Shown: in pieces, positions 20,811 through 31,996 of the stretch
How the letters are laid out: each line of letters opens with the position of its first letter
Position numbering within the stretch: position 1 is the first letter of the stretch
Assembly: GCA_963995525.1 (NCBI GenBank)
Contig: OZ023206.1
Location: 50,758,786-50,822,785 of the forward strand
Direction: 5' to 3'
Source: Escarpia spicata
Lineage: Eukaryota > Annelida > Polychaeta > Sabellida > Siboglinidae
Length of the DNA stretch: 64,000 bases
Notes under the pieces: model-generated
Databases searched by the model: none
What the model was told of the DNA's origin: nothing
The model's input: the letters and a program-made list of their open reading frames with translations, nothing else
Program-made: the position numbers and the translations under genes

Positions 20811-21639
20811 TTTTCAGTTCAGACAAATTCTTACAGTCAATACAGAGGTTATTTTGAATGAAGCTCGTATTTTTTTTTTATAGCAAATACACATTTATTT
20901 AAATGAGTATATTTGCAAGATTCATTATGCCAAATTTGGATAGCCTCGTTGTTTGGGAAGATGCCACTCACAACAGGCTTCTCGGGACCATTGACATTGA
21001 CTGTTTCTTTCCTGTGGTGGTGGTTATACGTATTTACAGCTGTTTTTGTTCAAACAGTGAAATATAGAGTACGATTTCATCACCATCGCCGATATAATGA
21101 TATGTTATATATTAGTGCTGCCACCTTTTGCATTACTGAACAATTTCTCAATTTGAAACTGTATACATCTTGTTGAACATTCATACTCCAATGCCCCAGC
21201 ATTGGAGTAGTGACTGATATATTAGACTAACGGTTTATATATCAAAGACTTTGATGTCAATATCAAACAAGTGCTCAGAAAGAATTCCTGGAGTGTCTAC
21301 AAACCTACCACTATGACTATTATTACTACATGTGTCATAATTTCATTGCCTAAACACAAAACATATAATAAAATCTTAATAATATATACGCGAATAATCA
21401 CAACCTACTTTAAAATGGCAATGAAATGTATAAACGCGGCATATCAACTTCCAACAATATATATAATTGTTCTAATCAGCACTATTTAAAGTTATACAAG
21501 CCATTATAAATCAAATGTATAATTATTTTGTACAGCGACGTCTACGATCAACCAGAATACTGTGACCTGTTCAGTTTTATGAATTATAATGCATGGAGAT
21601 GATACAAATCTTACCTGCATTTTCAAAAGCAATCTAAAC
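20811..21639. other. Non-coding part of the left duplication arm
   Basis: Matches the right arm reversed (about 55330-56129). Contains the hairpin ACTCCAATG-CCCC-CATTGGAGT type inverted repeat near 21184-21208. No protein-like ORF. Confidence 0.6.
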
Positions 21640-23140
21640 ATTTATTTATAACCAGCTTGAATCTTTCTTTAAAAGACAAACTTATCTAAGATAACCAATA
21701 TGGATTTATAAAGGATCATTCAACTGCATTTACCGCTGTCGAATTAAGAACTGGATTTACTATCCACACTTTTTTAATAATCTACCTGGACATTTCAAAA
21801 GTATTTGATATCCTGGACCACTTAATATTAATAGATAAGTTGAGTTTCATGGCATAAAACGAGTAGCCCTAGATCTGTTCAAAAACTATTTTAAACAAAT
21901 AGAAAAAAGACATTGAAGAAACCCAATCTGAAATGCTTAATATCTCAAAAGGCGCACTTCAAGGATCAATTCTAGGCCCTTTGTTATTATTAGTCTTGAT
22001 TAATGACTGCCCAATCTAATCCAAAATTAAACTATATAACGTATGTATCTCTCAAGTACTCTAGATTCTTTTGTGCAATGTGAAAACAATGAAAATGTGG
22101 AATCTCTAATCAACAAATGTAAATAAATCAAAATATATAATTTTCAAAGAAACTAGAAGAAATATTAATATGATAAACCCATAAAATCTACAAATATATA
22201 ACACAAACAATGATAGGGTAGAGAAGTTAATTTTCCTAGGCCTAAGTGGTTTAATTAATAATTAAACAGACACAGTCATATTGAGAAAATCTAAAATAGA
22301 TGCTCCTGGACTACAGGTACCCTAACTATACTTAAACGATTGTTACCTCTGAATATACAACTCTCTGATATTATCACATCTAAATTATGTTAGCATGTAA
22401 ATTGCTTCCGGACTCGGTTACATTCATAGTTTTGAAAATATGGTAAGTTACCTTTCCGAGTTCTATGTTGCTCAGAACGGAGCTTTCGACCTCTTCACGA
22501 CGTCTTCATCAGCATTGGTCTGCGCCACTCTCGGTCGTCATGTAACTATGTTGGTAACTGTCACGTGACAACACTTCCAGGAAGATCGCGGGAAGGTCGA
22601 AAAGCTCCGTTCTTAGCAACATAGGACTCTGAAAGGTAACTTACCATATTTTTAAAATCTAAATTATGGTTTAACGGCCTAGGGCTATAGATGTGAGAGA
22701 AATATAACTAAATAAATTTAACGCTAACACCAATGCACTGTTCAGATGTCTTATATTACCAAAAGTAGAACATCTTCTAAATGTTCACGAATTCAAACTA
22801 TTCCATAAATATTCATGCAATAAACTACCAGTATCTCTATAAAACTTGCCATTTGTTCAAAACAACAGTTATCGCAAATTTTACACTCAGTATAAAATTC
22901 ATCAATCAGGTTACATTATGAATTAGCCCAACGAAGCTTCAGGTATAGTTTGCCACATACAATATATAATGCACCAGATTTAATAAAGAACAAGATTACC
23001 ACTCACAGTTTATATGCCTTTGCAACTTATTCCAAGCTTTATTATCTGAATACTCTTGCTGAGCAGTGTACAATCCCAAACTGTTATATATGTAATATTG
23101 ATATCTTTGGACGCCAGCTGTGTCTCTTGTAATAAATTAC
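21640..23140 (+). pseudogene. CR1-like LINE reverse transcriptase, decayed, with internal deletion
   Basis: Heavily mutated RT on the plus strand. Recognisable pieces are an F-DHSTAFTAVELR-like block near 21715, YLDISKVFDIL near 21785, [13 protein letters not shown] near 21950 and a C-terminal tail CTIPNCYICN near 23070. That tail matches TCTRQNCYICM at the end of the LINE on the minus strand near 48985, so the two are relatives. Compared with the right-arm copy it lacks about 0.79 kb that includes the NYRPISIL block. It is interrupted by the 267-bp palindromic insert at 22390-22656. Confidence 0.7.
22390..22656. mobile_element. 267-bp palindromic non-autonomous insert with 12-bp target duplication
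   Basis: Flanked by the direct repeat ATCTAAATTATG (22378-22389 and 22657-22668). Most of it is a long imperfect hairpin: AATATGGTAAGTTACCTTTC near 22436 mirrors the right end at 22633-22652, and AACGGAGCTTTCGACC mirrors GGTCGAAAAGCTCCGTT. It sits within dead LINE sequence, and an identical-length copy is at 53494-53760 in the other arm. The 12-bp duplication is longer than usual for hAT or Mutator MITEs and may indicate target-primed insertion. Confidence 0.75.
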
Positions 23141-23479
23141 TTAATTTAGAAACCAACTGTTTGTACGTTTGTGTTTTTAGTAAGTGTAATATATAATATA
23201 TATAAGACATAATATCATGTACATTTGTCTTGTAGTAATGCACCAATTGTACTAGGGATTGTCTTCTTTTATCAATCAAATAAGAGATGGCTGCTCGTGG
23301 ATAGACGTGTATTCCATGTGTCCCGAGCTTTGAATAGTTTTTGTGGTGCGGAGGCGTTGGAGTGTGGAGATTTTCAAGGTGGGTGATTGACCGAAGGAGA
23401 TAGAGCACGCTGAACTTTTCGGACTTTGTGAAAGTGCTAGATGGAGGTCGCTTAGCTGCTATTAGTTCCATAACTTAAG
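23141..23479. other. Junction between two LINE remnants
   Basis: Carries an open frame on the minus strand (23010-23471) with an identical-length partner at 52679-53140. It crosses into LINE 3' sequence and has no recognisable domain, so it is probably not a gene. Confidence 0.4.
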
Positions 23480-25137
23480 CCTGAAATCGACGCACATTAC
23501 GCCTTAAGGCTAAGCCTGAAATCGACGCACATTACGCTCCAGTGTCAGTGTGTGCCTGTGTAGCAGGGTGCATAACGTAACAACGTCTGGCTCTGGCAAA
23601 CAACGCCGGACAGTGGAACTGTAGACACCCACTTCTTATTGTGTTCAGCATGACTGCGTTTGCAAGTTGGCTTACAATATGCCTAGGTCGCGTAGAGCAA
23701 GCAATGTCGAGGAAAACCAAGAAGATCAATTAGTTCTAAGACTAATTGCAGCCCTCAACGATTCAGCGGTGCTGAACAAAATGAAACAAGTTCTCTTTCC
23801 GGATGAACTCGCCAAAGAGATTCGTGAATTGAGACAAATGTTCAAAAACTTTCAACAGCAACTGGATGAAAAAAACAATAAAATTGCACTGCTTGAAGAT
23901 AAGGTTACTCATCTCCAGAACCAAATTGATGACAATGAACAATATGGCCATAGGGCAAACCTACGTTTGAGGAAACAGGTCATGGGGAGGACCTTGAGTC
24001 AAAGCCATTGAAATTTGTAACGAGCACATAAAAAATCAGTCCTGCTGTATTGCCCAGCGACTTTGAACGGGTACACAGAATTGGTCGCAAAACGGACACC
24101 TTCACCAGGCCGCGACCCGTAATCGTCCGCTTCAAATCGGAGAAGACACGCGACAAAGTGTTTCAGTCAAGAGCTTCACTTAAACAAAAGAACGAACGAG
24201 TAGCCGAGCGAAGTTTGAAGATCTTCATAAATGAAGATTTGACAACAATGCGCTCAAAGTTGGCTTACTCAATAAGAGTGTTGAAAAAGGCAAACAAAAT
24301 CAGAGACTGCTGGACTGGAACATTGTAATCAGGGATGTCAACAACGTGATTCACAGGATATACACCTCGAATGAGCTGGACAAGTACCAATGACATGCAA
24401 GGCATAGCACCAAATGACGGTGATAATGATGTGAAAAATTAGTTATTGTTCACGTGACATTTCTGACTGACACGAAATCTAGTTCTGCGATTGGCAATGT
24501 CTGCTGTATGAACTGTACGTTTGTAAATAAGTTGGTTAAAAGGTACCTATTTTTTTTCGTCAATATATTGTTTTGTTATTTGCAGTGTTCCCTATATCAA
24601 CTTTTTTTAAACATATATCTTAGTGCAGTTTGCTACTCACTTGTGTCGTGACTTGCGATATGGTTTCTGTTTAATGCTTCTTTATTTTCCACACGACTTT
24701 TTATTTATTATAATATAATAACCTATGCATTTATATATATATTGGAAATCTCTTCCCCCAAATTACTCTTCCTACAAGGTTCACAACATGTACAGTTACG
24801 CTTATTGATAATTTTTTTGGTAATTTAACAAAGCATATTTTGAAAAGTACAGCAGGAATATTAATTTTTAAAAATTATGATCATCAACCATATGTTATGC
24901 TTATGAACGCTACTCTAAAAGAGGAACATACTACAAAATGTATACGAGTTAATGTAAAAAATAAAGAGGCTATGTTAAAAGTCAGAAATGATATAATCTC
25001 TTCTGGAGAAAAAAAAAAATTTGATACAAGTTAAATGCTAATCCAAACCATAATTATAATATTATCATCAATGAAATAAATCAAGCTAAAAATAAATATA
25101 TGACTAGCAAATTAATGAAATTTAATAAATATAAACG
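23480..25137 (+). pseudogene. 5' half of a CR1-like LINE: ORF1 and truncated ORF2 (left arm)
   Basis: The 5' end has a direct duplication of CCTGAAATCGACGCACATTA (23482 and 23515). ORF1 starts at ATG 23679: a coiled-coil half (KEIRELRQMFKNFQQQL and following, to about 24000), a frameshift, then an RRM-like half with RVHRIGRK, RPRPVIVRFKSEKTRD and INEDLT (24050-24330). Such ORF1 proteins bind the LINE RNA. Most of the endonuclease is deleted: sequence resumes with its C-terminal VTLIDNFFGNL and NYDHQPY near 24800-24900. Similarity to the right-arm LINE ends at 25137, before the RT. Confidence 0.75.
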
Positions 25138-25774
25138 TTGCTGTAAACACAATACAAGTAAAGGAAATCTGATAAATCTTCTTTGTCATTGCATACAACG
25201 AAGTAGGCTGCCATCGTATGGAGACAATAAAACGGCGATGCTAACCAGTTCGCATTCGTTGACTGAATGAGGCCGGCTTCAGGTCGATCACTAATAGGAT
25301 TTGATTTTTGCGTATGTGCGGAGTCTGACTACCTCCTCTGATTTTCCCTTGTGATGGAACTTAAGGCAGAGCGAATGTCTGCATTGAATCTGAGTAGTTC
25401 CCCAGGGACTAGCCACAAAAATAAACTGCGCATGATACAAATGTCATTATAAAAAAGTGGTTTAAACTGTCCACACAAAAGTGTGATCTAAGTGTAACAT
25501 TTATGCCATTATTTTCACGTGACAATAACACGATGGCTTTAATTTTTATGCTTAGTCTTTAGTGTCAAAGTTTCAGCGGCAAACTTGAAAGTCACAAGAT
25601 TACTAACGGGTGTGTCCTCCATATGCGTTGATCACAGACAGAATAATGATTATGTCTACCCTCGTAACAATAGCACAGCAAGACACATATCGGTTAACAA
25701 TTCAACACTGTGGTGGTTAGGGCCTATCAATGAACACACAACGAGTATCTGCGAGCATGCCATGATGTTTAAAT
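25138..25774. other. Unassigned spacer right of the left arm
   Basis: No domain-bearing ORF or repeat partner seen. Confidence 0.5.
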
Positions 25775-25860
25775 TATTATTATTATAAAGCATTTATAGA
25801 GCGCCGTGTGTCCGGATAACAAATCTGCTCAAAGACGCTGACAATCGTAGAGTATAAGTA
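25775..25860 (-). repeat. 3' end of a SINE/LINE family, minus orientation
   Basis: TTATTATTATAAAGCATTTA followed by TAGAGCGCC and CTGCTCAAAGACGCT resembles, reversed, the 3' part of the SINE at 62445-62775 (AGCGCATTGAGCAG ... GCGCTATATAAG), with an (ATT)n tail. A fragment only. Confidence 0.45.
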
Positions 25861-26011
25861 AAATACATTAAGTGACCTAAAACATATTAAATAGAAATAT
25901 CAAATAGAAAGATAAACGAATATGATTTAAAAGTAGCATATACAAATTACATAAAATGTCAGTTAGATAAACCTGAATAAAAATAAATATATATATTTAC
26001 AAGTGTATATA

Positions 26012-27540
26012 TGTGACGGGGCCAATTTGTACAACAACAAGTCGGCTCCAATCTTTTCGATCAAGTTCTTTATTTGTGGTCTTACTTCCGGATACAAAAA
26101 GAAACCTAAGCAAAGTAAACAGTTTGTCAATACAGTACTAACAATACAAATATACGTAAGTAGATATATTAATGATTATGATGCGTGGACACATGTCACA
26201 CAGCACGCATGCGCAATATAATGAATCCAGTATAATGTAAAGTAACCTAAAGATATATAATTGTCGTACAAGTTATACTAGGAATGCAAATGTATGTAAA
26301 TCAACAACACAAGTATAAGCATCTAACAGATGCAATAATTACATAATCTACCATGACTGTAATGACCATGCTCACCCCAACACTGCTCTGGAGGCTCATT
26401 AATGAATCTCACATCATTCATTCGAGGCCTGGCTCCCTCCTGCAATGGCATGGTGCAACATGTCATTTATAGCAGAACACATATAATTATTTACACAAGT
26501 ATTTCAATTCCATATTCCTATACTACTTTGTGTTACCATATTCTGTTCCAATTTACTACACAGTATACCTATTCTATGACTTGTTAAATGACTGAACCAA
26601 ACACTCGGCCAGTGTTTACCACCTAGCTACACTATCCACGGTGGCTCCCAACTTGTTTTCAAGTGTCAGTCTCTAGGGAATATGCTCCACACTCTACACA
26701 GCCAACCCCATAGGGTGATTAATCAGGAGGACATTAGTGGCCACTGGGCAGTTTCTGATACTGACTGCACAGCTTTATAGAACACATTTTGTTGCTAAAT
26801 GCATAATATGGCCGTATATTAACCTAATAGCACGTAGATTAAGCATCATAATACAAAACACAGTACCTGATTAAACATGATTAAAACTGTATACTCTGCA
26901 AGTTATATCACCAGCAGGATGCAAGCATTCTAAAACTCATTAAGACCACTGCTGTTTACAACCAGCCAGTGTGGGTCAACCACAGCATCCTGGGGTGTCC
27001 ACTCAAAGCAATTTTCCATATAGTGAAAACCCTTATAACTAAATAATTGCTTTAAAACATCCATGCAAGTTTAGGTCTAATGATGGACAATCTTTCACTT
27101 CATGATGTGGTGTAATTAGAAAAGGGAAATAATACCTTAAAAGTATTATTGAACAAGTTGACACTCACCAAAAATAAATGTCTCCTTGTTGTGTGAAACC
27201 TGAGCCAGCCTAGCCCACAGCTGCTGTACCAATGCTTGGTGAAAATACACACGTGACCAGTGTCTCTGGAGTTTATCTCATACCATTCAAGCAACTGGTT
27301 ACTCATAGTAATTAATTACCTAAATATAATTATAATCAACACCTTAGCAATTAAATCATGAAAAATGTAGTTTCACAAAATAAAGAATGTAACAATATCC
27401 GTCATCTACTTAGCATATGGTGCTGCCATATTGTGGCTGGTGGCGACATTAGAATGACAATTAAGATGTATTCCATCTCTTAATTAGCATGTTACAACAT
27501 AACTATGAACATGTGTAGGTGTCCAAACTGCTACCTTACA
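26012..27540 (-). repeat. Left (outer 3') LTR
   Basis: 1,529 bp. Differs from the middle LTR at one noticed site (G at 26877 where the middle and right LTRs have T). Confidence 0.93.
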
Positions 27541-27597
27541 ATCTTCCGAGCTAAATGTCTGCCGTCTCGGTAGACACTAATTCTACTCATCGTTCCT

Positions 27598-28665
27598 TCA
27601 GTGATTGTGCAATAGCTGCTTCTGTAGATCCTTTCTCGAGGAAGCAATTAGTGCTTTAGACAGAGAGGTAATTGCCCTGTCTATGGAATCTTCCATATCA
27701 GTGAATTTACAAACATTGACAGTCTGCACAGCAGCAGAGCTTGGTAGACGATGTAGGTTGGTATGTTTTCCTGCAGTGGTTCGTACCGAACGTCGAATTA
27801 TTTGTTGCCCATTATCTGCATTCCCAACTCCTGCTCGTCTAACTTCCATCTCAACGGCATCTGGCAGTTGTCCTCTATCCTCATTTTGATTTAAGGCATC
27901 ATCTACACCTGTGGGCACACCTGGCACAACTCCTTGATGTAGGCTGTCAATTGTTATAACGTCCAGCTCCTCTTCTGAATCCGATGACCCTGGAGTGTTG
28001 GAATCAATAGGTGGTGCAATTGTTTCCTGGTTGTCATTACTTCGCAACTCAGTGTACTCATTGTTGGGCACTAATTCTTTGCTATCCAACAACTCAGCTC
28101 GATGGATTGCTTTTGTGGCTCCAAAACCATCAGCTGGTTGAATGATATATACATTGCCACCATCGAGACAAGACAACACTTTGTATGGAGTCGGTTTCCA
28201 TGCGTCCTGAATCTTGGCACGACCAATGGGATGGTTACGCAAGAAGACCCTTGATCCAATCCTGATGCCTTGATCATTTGCTTTCTTCTCCTGCCGTCTC
28301 TTTCGTGCATGTACTCCTCGATCAGTATTGCGACGAACTCGCTCTAGTACATGGTTCAGCCTATGACAATGGCTCTCCAACCAATCATCCACCGACCCAG
28401 TCCTGGCATCTTCCTGTGTCAACCCCAGGAACGATTCAGCAGGCAGTCTTGGATCTCGTCCAAACATAACGAAGAATGGCGAATATCCCGTTGAAGCATG
28501 TGGTATGGCATTGTATGCAAATGTCAGCTCTGGCAAGTGTTTCGGCCATCGTCGTTTCTCATCTGCTGATAGGGTTCGGAGTAAGTTGTGCATCGTTCTG
28601 TTATATCGTTCACAATGAGCGTTTCCTTGCGGTCTGTACGGTGTTGTCTTTGTCTTCTTGATGTC
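27598..28665 (-). CDS. pol: Integrase C-terminal part and tail (unit 1)
   Basis: Continues the integrase frame after the stop at 28666-28668. Starts within the catalytic core with TTPYRPQGNAHCERYNRT, which carries the third catalytic acid (Glu), then LPELTFAYNAIPHASTGYSP and PFFVMFGRDPRLP, typical of gypsy integrases. A chromatin/DNA-binding C-terminus follows (RVFLRNHPIGRAK, WKPTPYKVL), then a long acidic and Arg-rich tail of uncertain role. No env-like domain follows. Confidence 0.9.
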   Translation of the reverse strand, partial: DIKKTKTTPYRPQGNAHCERYNRTMHNLLRTLSADEKRRWPKHLPELTFAYNAIPHASTGYSPFFVMFGRDPRLPAESFLGLTQEDARTGSVDDWLESHCHRLNHVLERVRRNTDRGVHARKRRQEKKANDQGIRIGSRVFLRNHPIGRAKIQDAWKPTPYKVLSCLDGGNVYIIQPADGFGATKAIHRAELLDSKELVPNNEYTELRSNDNQETIAPPIDSNTPGSSDSEEELDVITIDSLHQGVVPGVPTGVDDALNQNEDRGQLPDAVEMEVRRAGVGNADNGQQIIRRSVRTTAGKHTNLHRLPSSAAVQTVNVCKFTDMEDSIDRAITSLSKALIASSRKDLQKQLLHNH

Positions 28666-30330
28666 TTACATACGGCACAATTCTCTAATCACAGTACCAT
28701 CAAAGTTGCGACCTTGATCACTGTGAATTCGTCTCGGTACGCCAAACTGGACAAACCAGTTATTTACCAACACGGTGGCAACTGTCTTTGCCTTTTGGTC
28801 TTTCGTTGGAATTGCTTGTGTGAATTTGGTGAAGATATCTGTGATGACCAGCACATTCTCACGTCCATCTGATGCAGGCTCCAAAACCGTAAAGTCAATC
28901 GCCAACACATCGAGTGGTGCAGTAGCCACGAGACTACCCATATGTGTTTGCAGCTTGGGTTGTTTGTCTTTAGCCAGACAACAACGCTCACATTTGTCAC
29001 ACCATCTTTGTACATCACACGTCATCGTTGGCCAGTAACAGCGCATCTTTATTAATGCTAATGTGCGTTCTGAACCTTGATGTCCAGCAGCATCGTGCAT
29101 TGCGATTAGTACTCTGTTGCGTAACTGAGTGGGTAAAACCAGTTGATTGATTTCCACTCCTTCGATCTCGATTTTCCTTGTCAATACTCCGTCCTTGAAA
29201 GAAAGCTTAGTTTGTTGACCAATGATTTTCCTCGCTGGCTTGCTCAGTGTCATTATCCGTCTTCTTGTTGGTTTGTGGTTTGATTTGAGATATGGCAACA
29301 CTTGCCTAATATCTTCATCCTGTTCTTGCATGGTTATCATCTCAGTCTTTGGGATGGTAGATAGCATGGTGGCTGTTGCAGTTGTTATCTCATGAACAAA
29401 CACGTCTCGTGCTGTCGGGTTTTGTGAAGACAGGATGTCGTTTGTTTCATGAATCTTTGATCTAAGTTCGGTTGAGAGGATTGTACCACCAACAGTCTCC
29501 TGAATTATAGTAGATACGGCAAATGGTGTCATTTCTCGTTCGGATTCTTCTCTATCACTCGGCGGTCTCCTGCTCAAGGAATCAGCATTCCTATTTGCAC
29601 GGCCAGATCGGTACTTCAAACTGAAATCGAATGATGCCAGTTGTGAAGCCCACCGCATCTCTGTGGCTCCAAGCTTGGACGTTTGCAGGTAACTCAACGG
29701 GTTGTTGTCTGTGAAGACGACAAATTTCGACCCGAGTAAGTAGTCTCGAAACCTTTCAGTAACAGCCCACTTCAGTGCTAGAAATTCAAGCTTCATGCTA
29801 CTGTAGTTCTCCATATTTCTCTCTGTTGGTTTGAGGCTTCTACTCGCATAGCAGATCACTCTACGTCCCTCTTCAAAGTCTTGGGAGAGTACAGCTCCCA
29901 GTGCTTGGTACGACGCATCCACCTCCACAACAAACGGTTGAGAGAAATCGGGGTATGCAAGCACTCTACCAGAAGTGAGTTGTTTTTTTAGCTGCTCAAA
30001 TGATTCTTGACAATCTGCAGACCATCGGTTTGCGAAAGGAACGAAAATAGATGCAGAACTGTCAAGAGTCTTCCTTTGTCTGGTATTCTTCTTGCGATGT
30101 TTCGTCTTAGTACCACCGAGCAAAGCGTTAAGCGGAGCTGCAATCTTGGAGAATCCAGGTACCATACGTCTGTAGTACCCAGCAAGTCCCAAGAAACTCC
30201 TAAGCTCTGTCTCAGAGGTTGGTGTTGGCCAACTGTCTATGGCCTCAGTCTTTTCAGGGTCACATGACACACCATCTTCCGACACAATGTGACCTAGATA
30301 GTTTATCTTTCGCTTGAAGAGATGACACTT
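28666..30330 (-). CDS. pol: RT C-terminus, RNase H and integrase N-terminal part (unit 1)
   Basis: In frame with the RT segment, separated by TAA 30331-30333. In order: KCHLF...YLGHIVSEDG, SFLGLAGYYRRMVPGFSKIA of the RT connection, RNase H with VEVDASYQALGAVLSQ, Y-SSMKLEFLALKWAV and TDNNPLSYL, then the integrase zinc-binding domain (HDAAGHQGSERTL, WCDKCERC) and the DDE core with LAIDFTVLE and HSDQGRNFD. It stops at TAA 28666-28668 just before the third catalytic residue. RNase H before integrase is the standard gypsy order, unlike the Gmr1-like element at 3127. Confidence 0.92.
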   Translation of the reverse strand, partial: KCHLFKRKINYLGHIVSEDGVSCDPEKTEAIDSWPTPTSETELRSFLGLAGYYRRMVPGFSKIAAPLNALLGGTKTKHRKKNTRQRKTLDSSASIFVPFANRWSADCQESFEQLKKQLTSGRVLAYPDFSQPFVVEVDASYQALGAVLSQDFEEGRRVICYASRSLKPTERNMENYSSMKLEFLALKWAVTERFRDYLLGSKFVVFTDNNPLSYLQTSKLGATEMRWASQLASFDFSLKYRSGRANRNADSLSRRPPSDREESEREMTPFAVSTIIQETVGGTILSTELRSKIHETNDILSSQNPTARDVFVHEITTATATMLSTIPKTEMITMQEQDEDIRQVLPYLKSNHKPTRRRIMTLSKPARKIIGQQTKLSFKDGVLTRKIEIEGVEINQLVLPTQLRNRVLIAMHDAAGHQGSERTLALIKMRCYWPTMTCDVQRWCDKCERCCLAKDKQPKLQTHMGSLVATAPLDVLAIDFTVLEPASDGRENVLVITDIFTKFTQAIPTKDQKAKTVATVLVNNWFVQFGVPRRIHSDQGRNFDGTVIRELCRM

Positions 30331-31424
30331 TTATGGCTTGAGCTTCAAACCTTGCTCTTCTAAGCGTGTCAAAACAACTTCTAGATTGGTGATCATCTCC
30401 TCAATGCTCTTTGCATACAGCAAAATGTCGTCGAGGTATATTAGTAGATTCTCGTAGTTGAAATCAGCTAACATGCTTTCCATGAGACGCTGATACGTGG
30501 CAGGAGCATTGCAAAGACCAAACGGCATTCTCGTGAACTCGAAGAGTCCCCCTGTTCCTACGCGAAAAGCGGTCTTCGATATGTCGTTTTCTTCCATGGC
30601 ACATTGCATGTATCCTTGGGCGGCATCCAAGGTGCAGAAATATATGGCTCCTCGGAGTGCTTCCAACGCCTCGTCAATTCTTGGCAGGGGGTATGCGTCT
30701 TTCCGAGTCCTTAGATTTAAAGGATGGTAGTCGACACACACTCTCAGCTCTCCAGTCTTCTTCCTCACTAGCACTGCCTGAAACGCCCACGGGCTGTTGC
30801 TCTTTCGGATAATGCCTTGCCGCATCAAATTTTCTAGATGTTGTCGCACTTCCTGCTGTAGATTGGGCGACACTCGACGATGTGGAATCCTTATGGGCGT
30901 TTCAACAGTTAGTGGTATCCCATGTTTCACATTGTCAATGTAGCCTAGGTCGTCATCACCGAGACTGAACGCACCCACATGCCTGAGTAGCATGGCGTGT
31001 AGCAACTTCTTCTGTTCTTCACTGAGGTTGTTCTCCTCTATATCTAAACTGAATGGAAGTTCAGGTAGATCTTCAGTCTTCGGTGTGATGTCTTCTTGTA
31101 GTGGGCCTAACACTACCTTGTCTTCTTCCACCTGATGGATCTGACAGTCGCGCTCCAGTTGACCATCTACTACTGTTACTTTGGTCATCAGTCCGAGTCG
31201 CGTTCGTGGGTTTAGCCAAATGTCCTGTTCGGTTTCATTGGCGACACACAGAACAACTCTTCCCTTTTCAAGAATGGACAAGGTATCATGTACCTTGACC
31301 CCTTGAGGTAGATGTATTTCAACCCCAACTCGCTCCACCAACACCTCGCTTGATATTTTCTTATTACCAGTACACGGTACTGACGTCACTGTCCGTGCAG
31401 GTAGAAGCACAGGCATCTTACCTG
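30331..31424 (-). CDS. pol: Reverse transcriptase (unit 1)
   Basis: RT core with KHGIPLTVETPIRIPHRRVS, GIIRKSNSPWAFQAVLVRKK, LRVCVDYHPLNLRT, FCTLDAAQGYMQCAM, FTRMPFGLCNAPATYQRLM and the catalytic LLIYLDDILLYA. It copies the element RNA into DNA. It ends at TAA 30331-30333 where related proteins carry Ser or another residue. Its frame is shifted by one relative to the protease segment; whether that is a programmed shift or an old indel cannot be told. Confidence 0.93.
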
Positions 31425-31985
31425 CTACCTTGGCAAGACCAACGTGGTATTTTGGAATTGTTTCCTCTCTTTAGTTGCGTGCAGAGGCAGTTCGCTAAGC
31501 CAATCTGGTCCATCTGGGTGTTTCTGAAATTCCTCACTTCCCGTTGTATTCAACACATGTTTTGAGATTCGCCGCAACACATTGCATCCTAGAAGGCCAG
31601 GAACCGATTCTTTTGCTGCTCGCTGGGCAGGATTTGGAGAATCTCGCACTACGAGCATTCCTACTCCACTGTATCTATTGTCAAGTGCGACAAGATCTGG
31701 CTCGAAGTAACCGACATATGGAACGCTGAGCCCATTTGCTGCTGTGAGAGTTAGAACTGTGTCTATCTGGATGAGCCGATATCCCTCTGGTTCTAACAAT
31801 CGACGATAGAATGATTCTGTCACCATTGATACCTCTGACCCAGAGTCCAATAAACACCTACATTCTACATCTCCAATCTTGATGGTTGCTTCTGGACAAT
31901 GACCTATTGCCCTGGAGTAAATCCTCTCCGAATCGATGCCATCCAGCAAGCCAAAGTCACCCCCTTCCACCACTTGGCTTTCAGT
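31425..31985 (-). CDS. pol: Aspartic protease (unit 1)
   Basis: Contains CRCLLDSGSEVSMVTESFYR, the DSG active-site loop of retroviral-type proteases, and VPGLLGCNVLRRI, the conserved GxN second block. It processes Gag and Pol. Its frame is offset by -1 from gag. No ATG start of its own is needed; it would be made by frameshifting from gag or, if the shifts are indels, from an originally continuous frame. Confidence 0.88.
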   Translation of the reverse strand, partial: TESQVVEGGDFGLLDGIDSERIYSRAIGHCPEATIKIGDVECRCLLDSGSEVSMVTESFYRRLLEPEGYRLIQIDTVLTLTAANGLSVPYVGYFEPDLVALDNRYSGVGMLVVRDSPNPAQRAAKESVPGLLGCNVLRRISKHVLNTTGSEEFQKHPDGPDWLSELPLHATKERKQFQNTTLVLPR

Positions 31986-31996
31986 GATGGAGGGAA

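Larger units (their letters stand above)
14675..25137 (+). repeat. Left arm of a large inverted duplication
   Basis: Except for 14921-20806 (the TTAA transposon plus one TTAA) this matches the reverse complement of 51016-56388 with only scattered differences. It covers 14675-14920 and 20807-25137. The left arm also lacks about 0.79 kb present at 54537-55327 in the right arm. Both arms include the same LINE remains and the same 267-bp palindromic insert, so those predate the duplication. Outside 14675 and 25137 the similarity stops abruptly. Confidence 0.9.
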
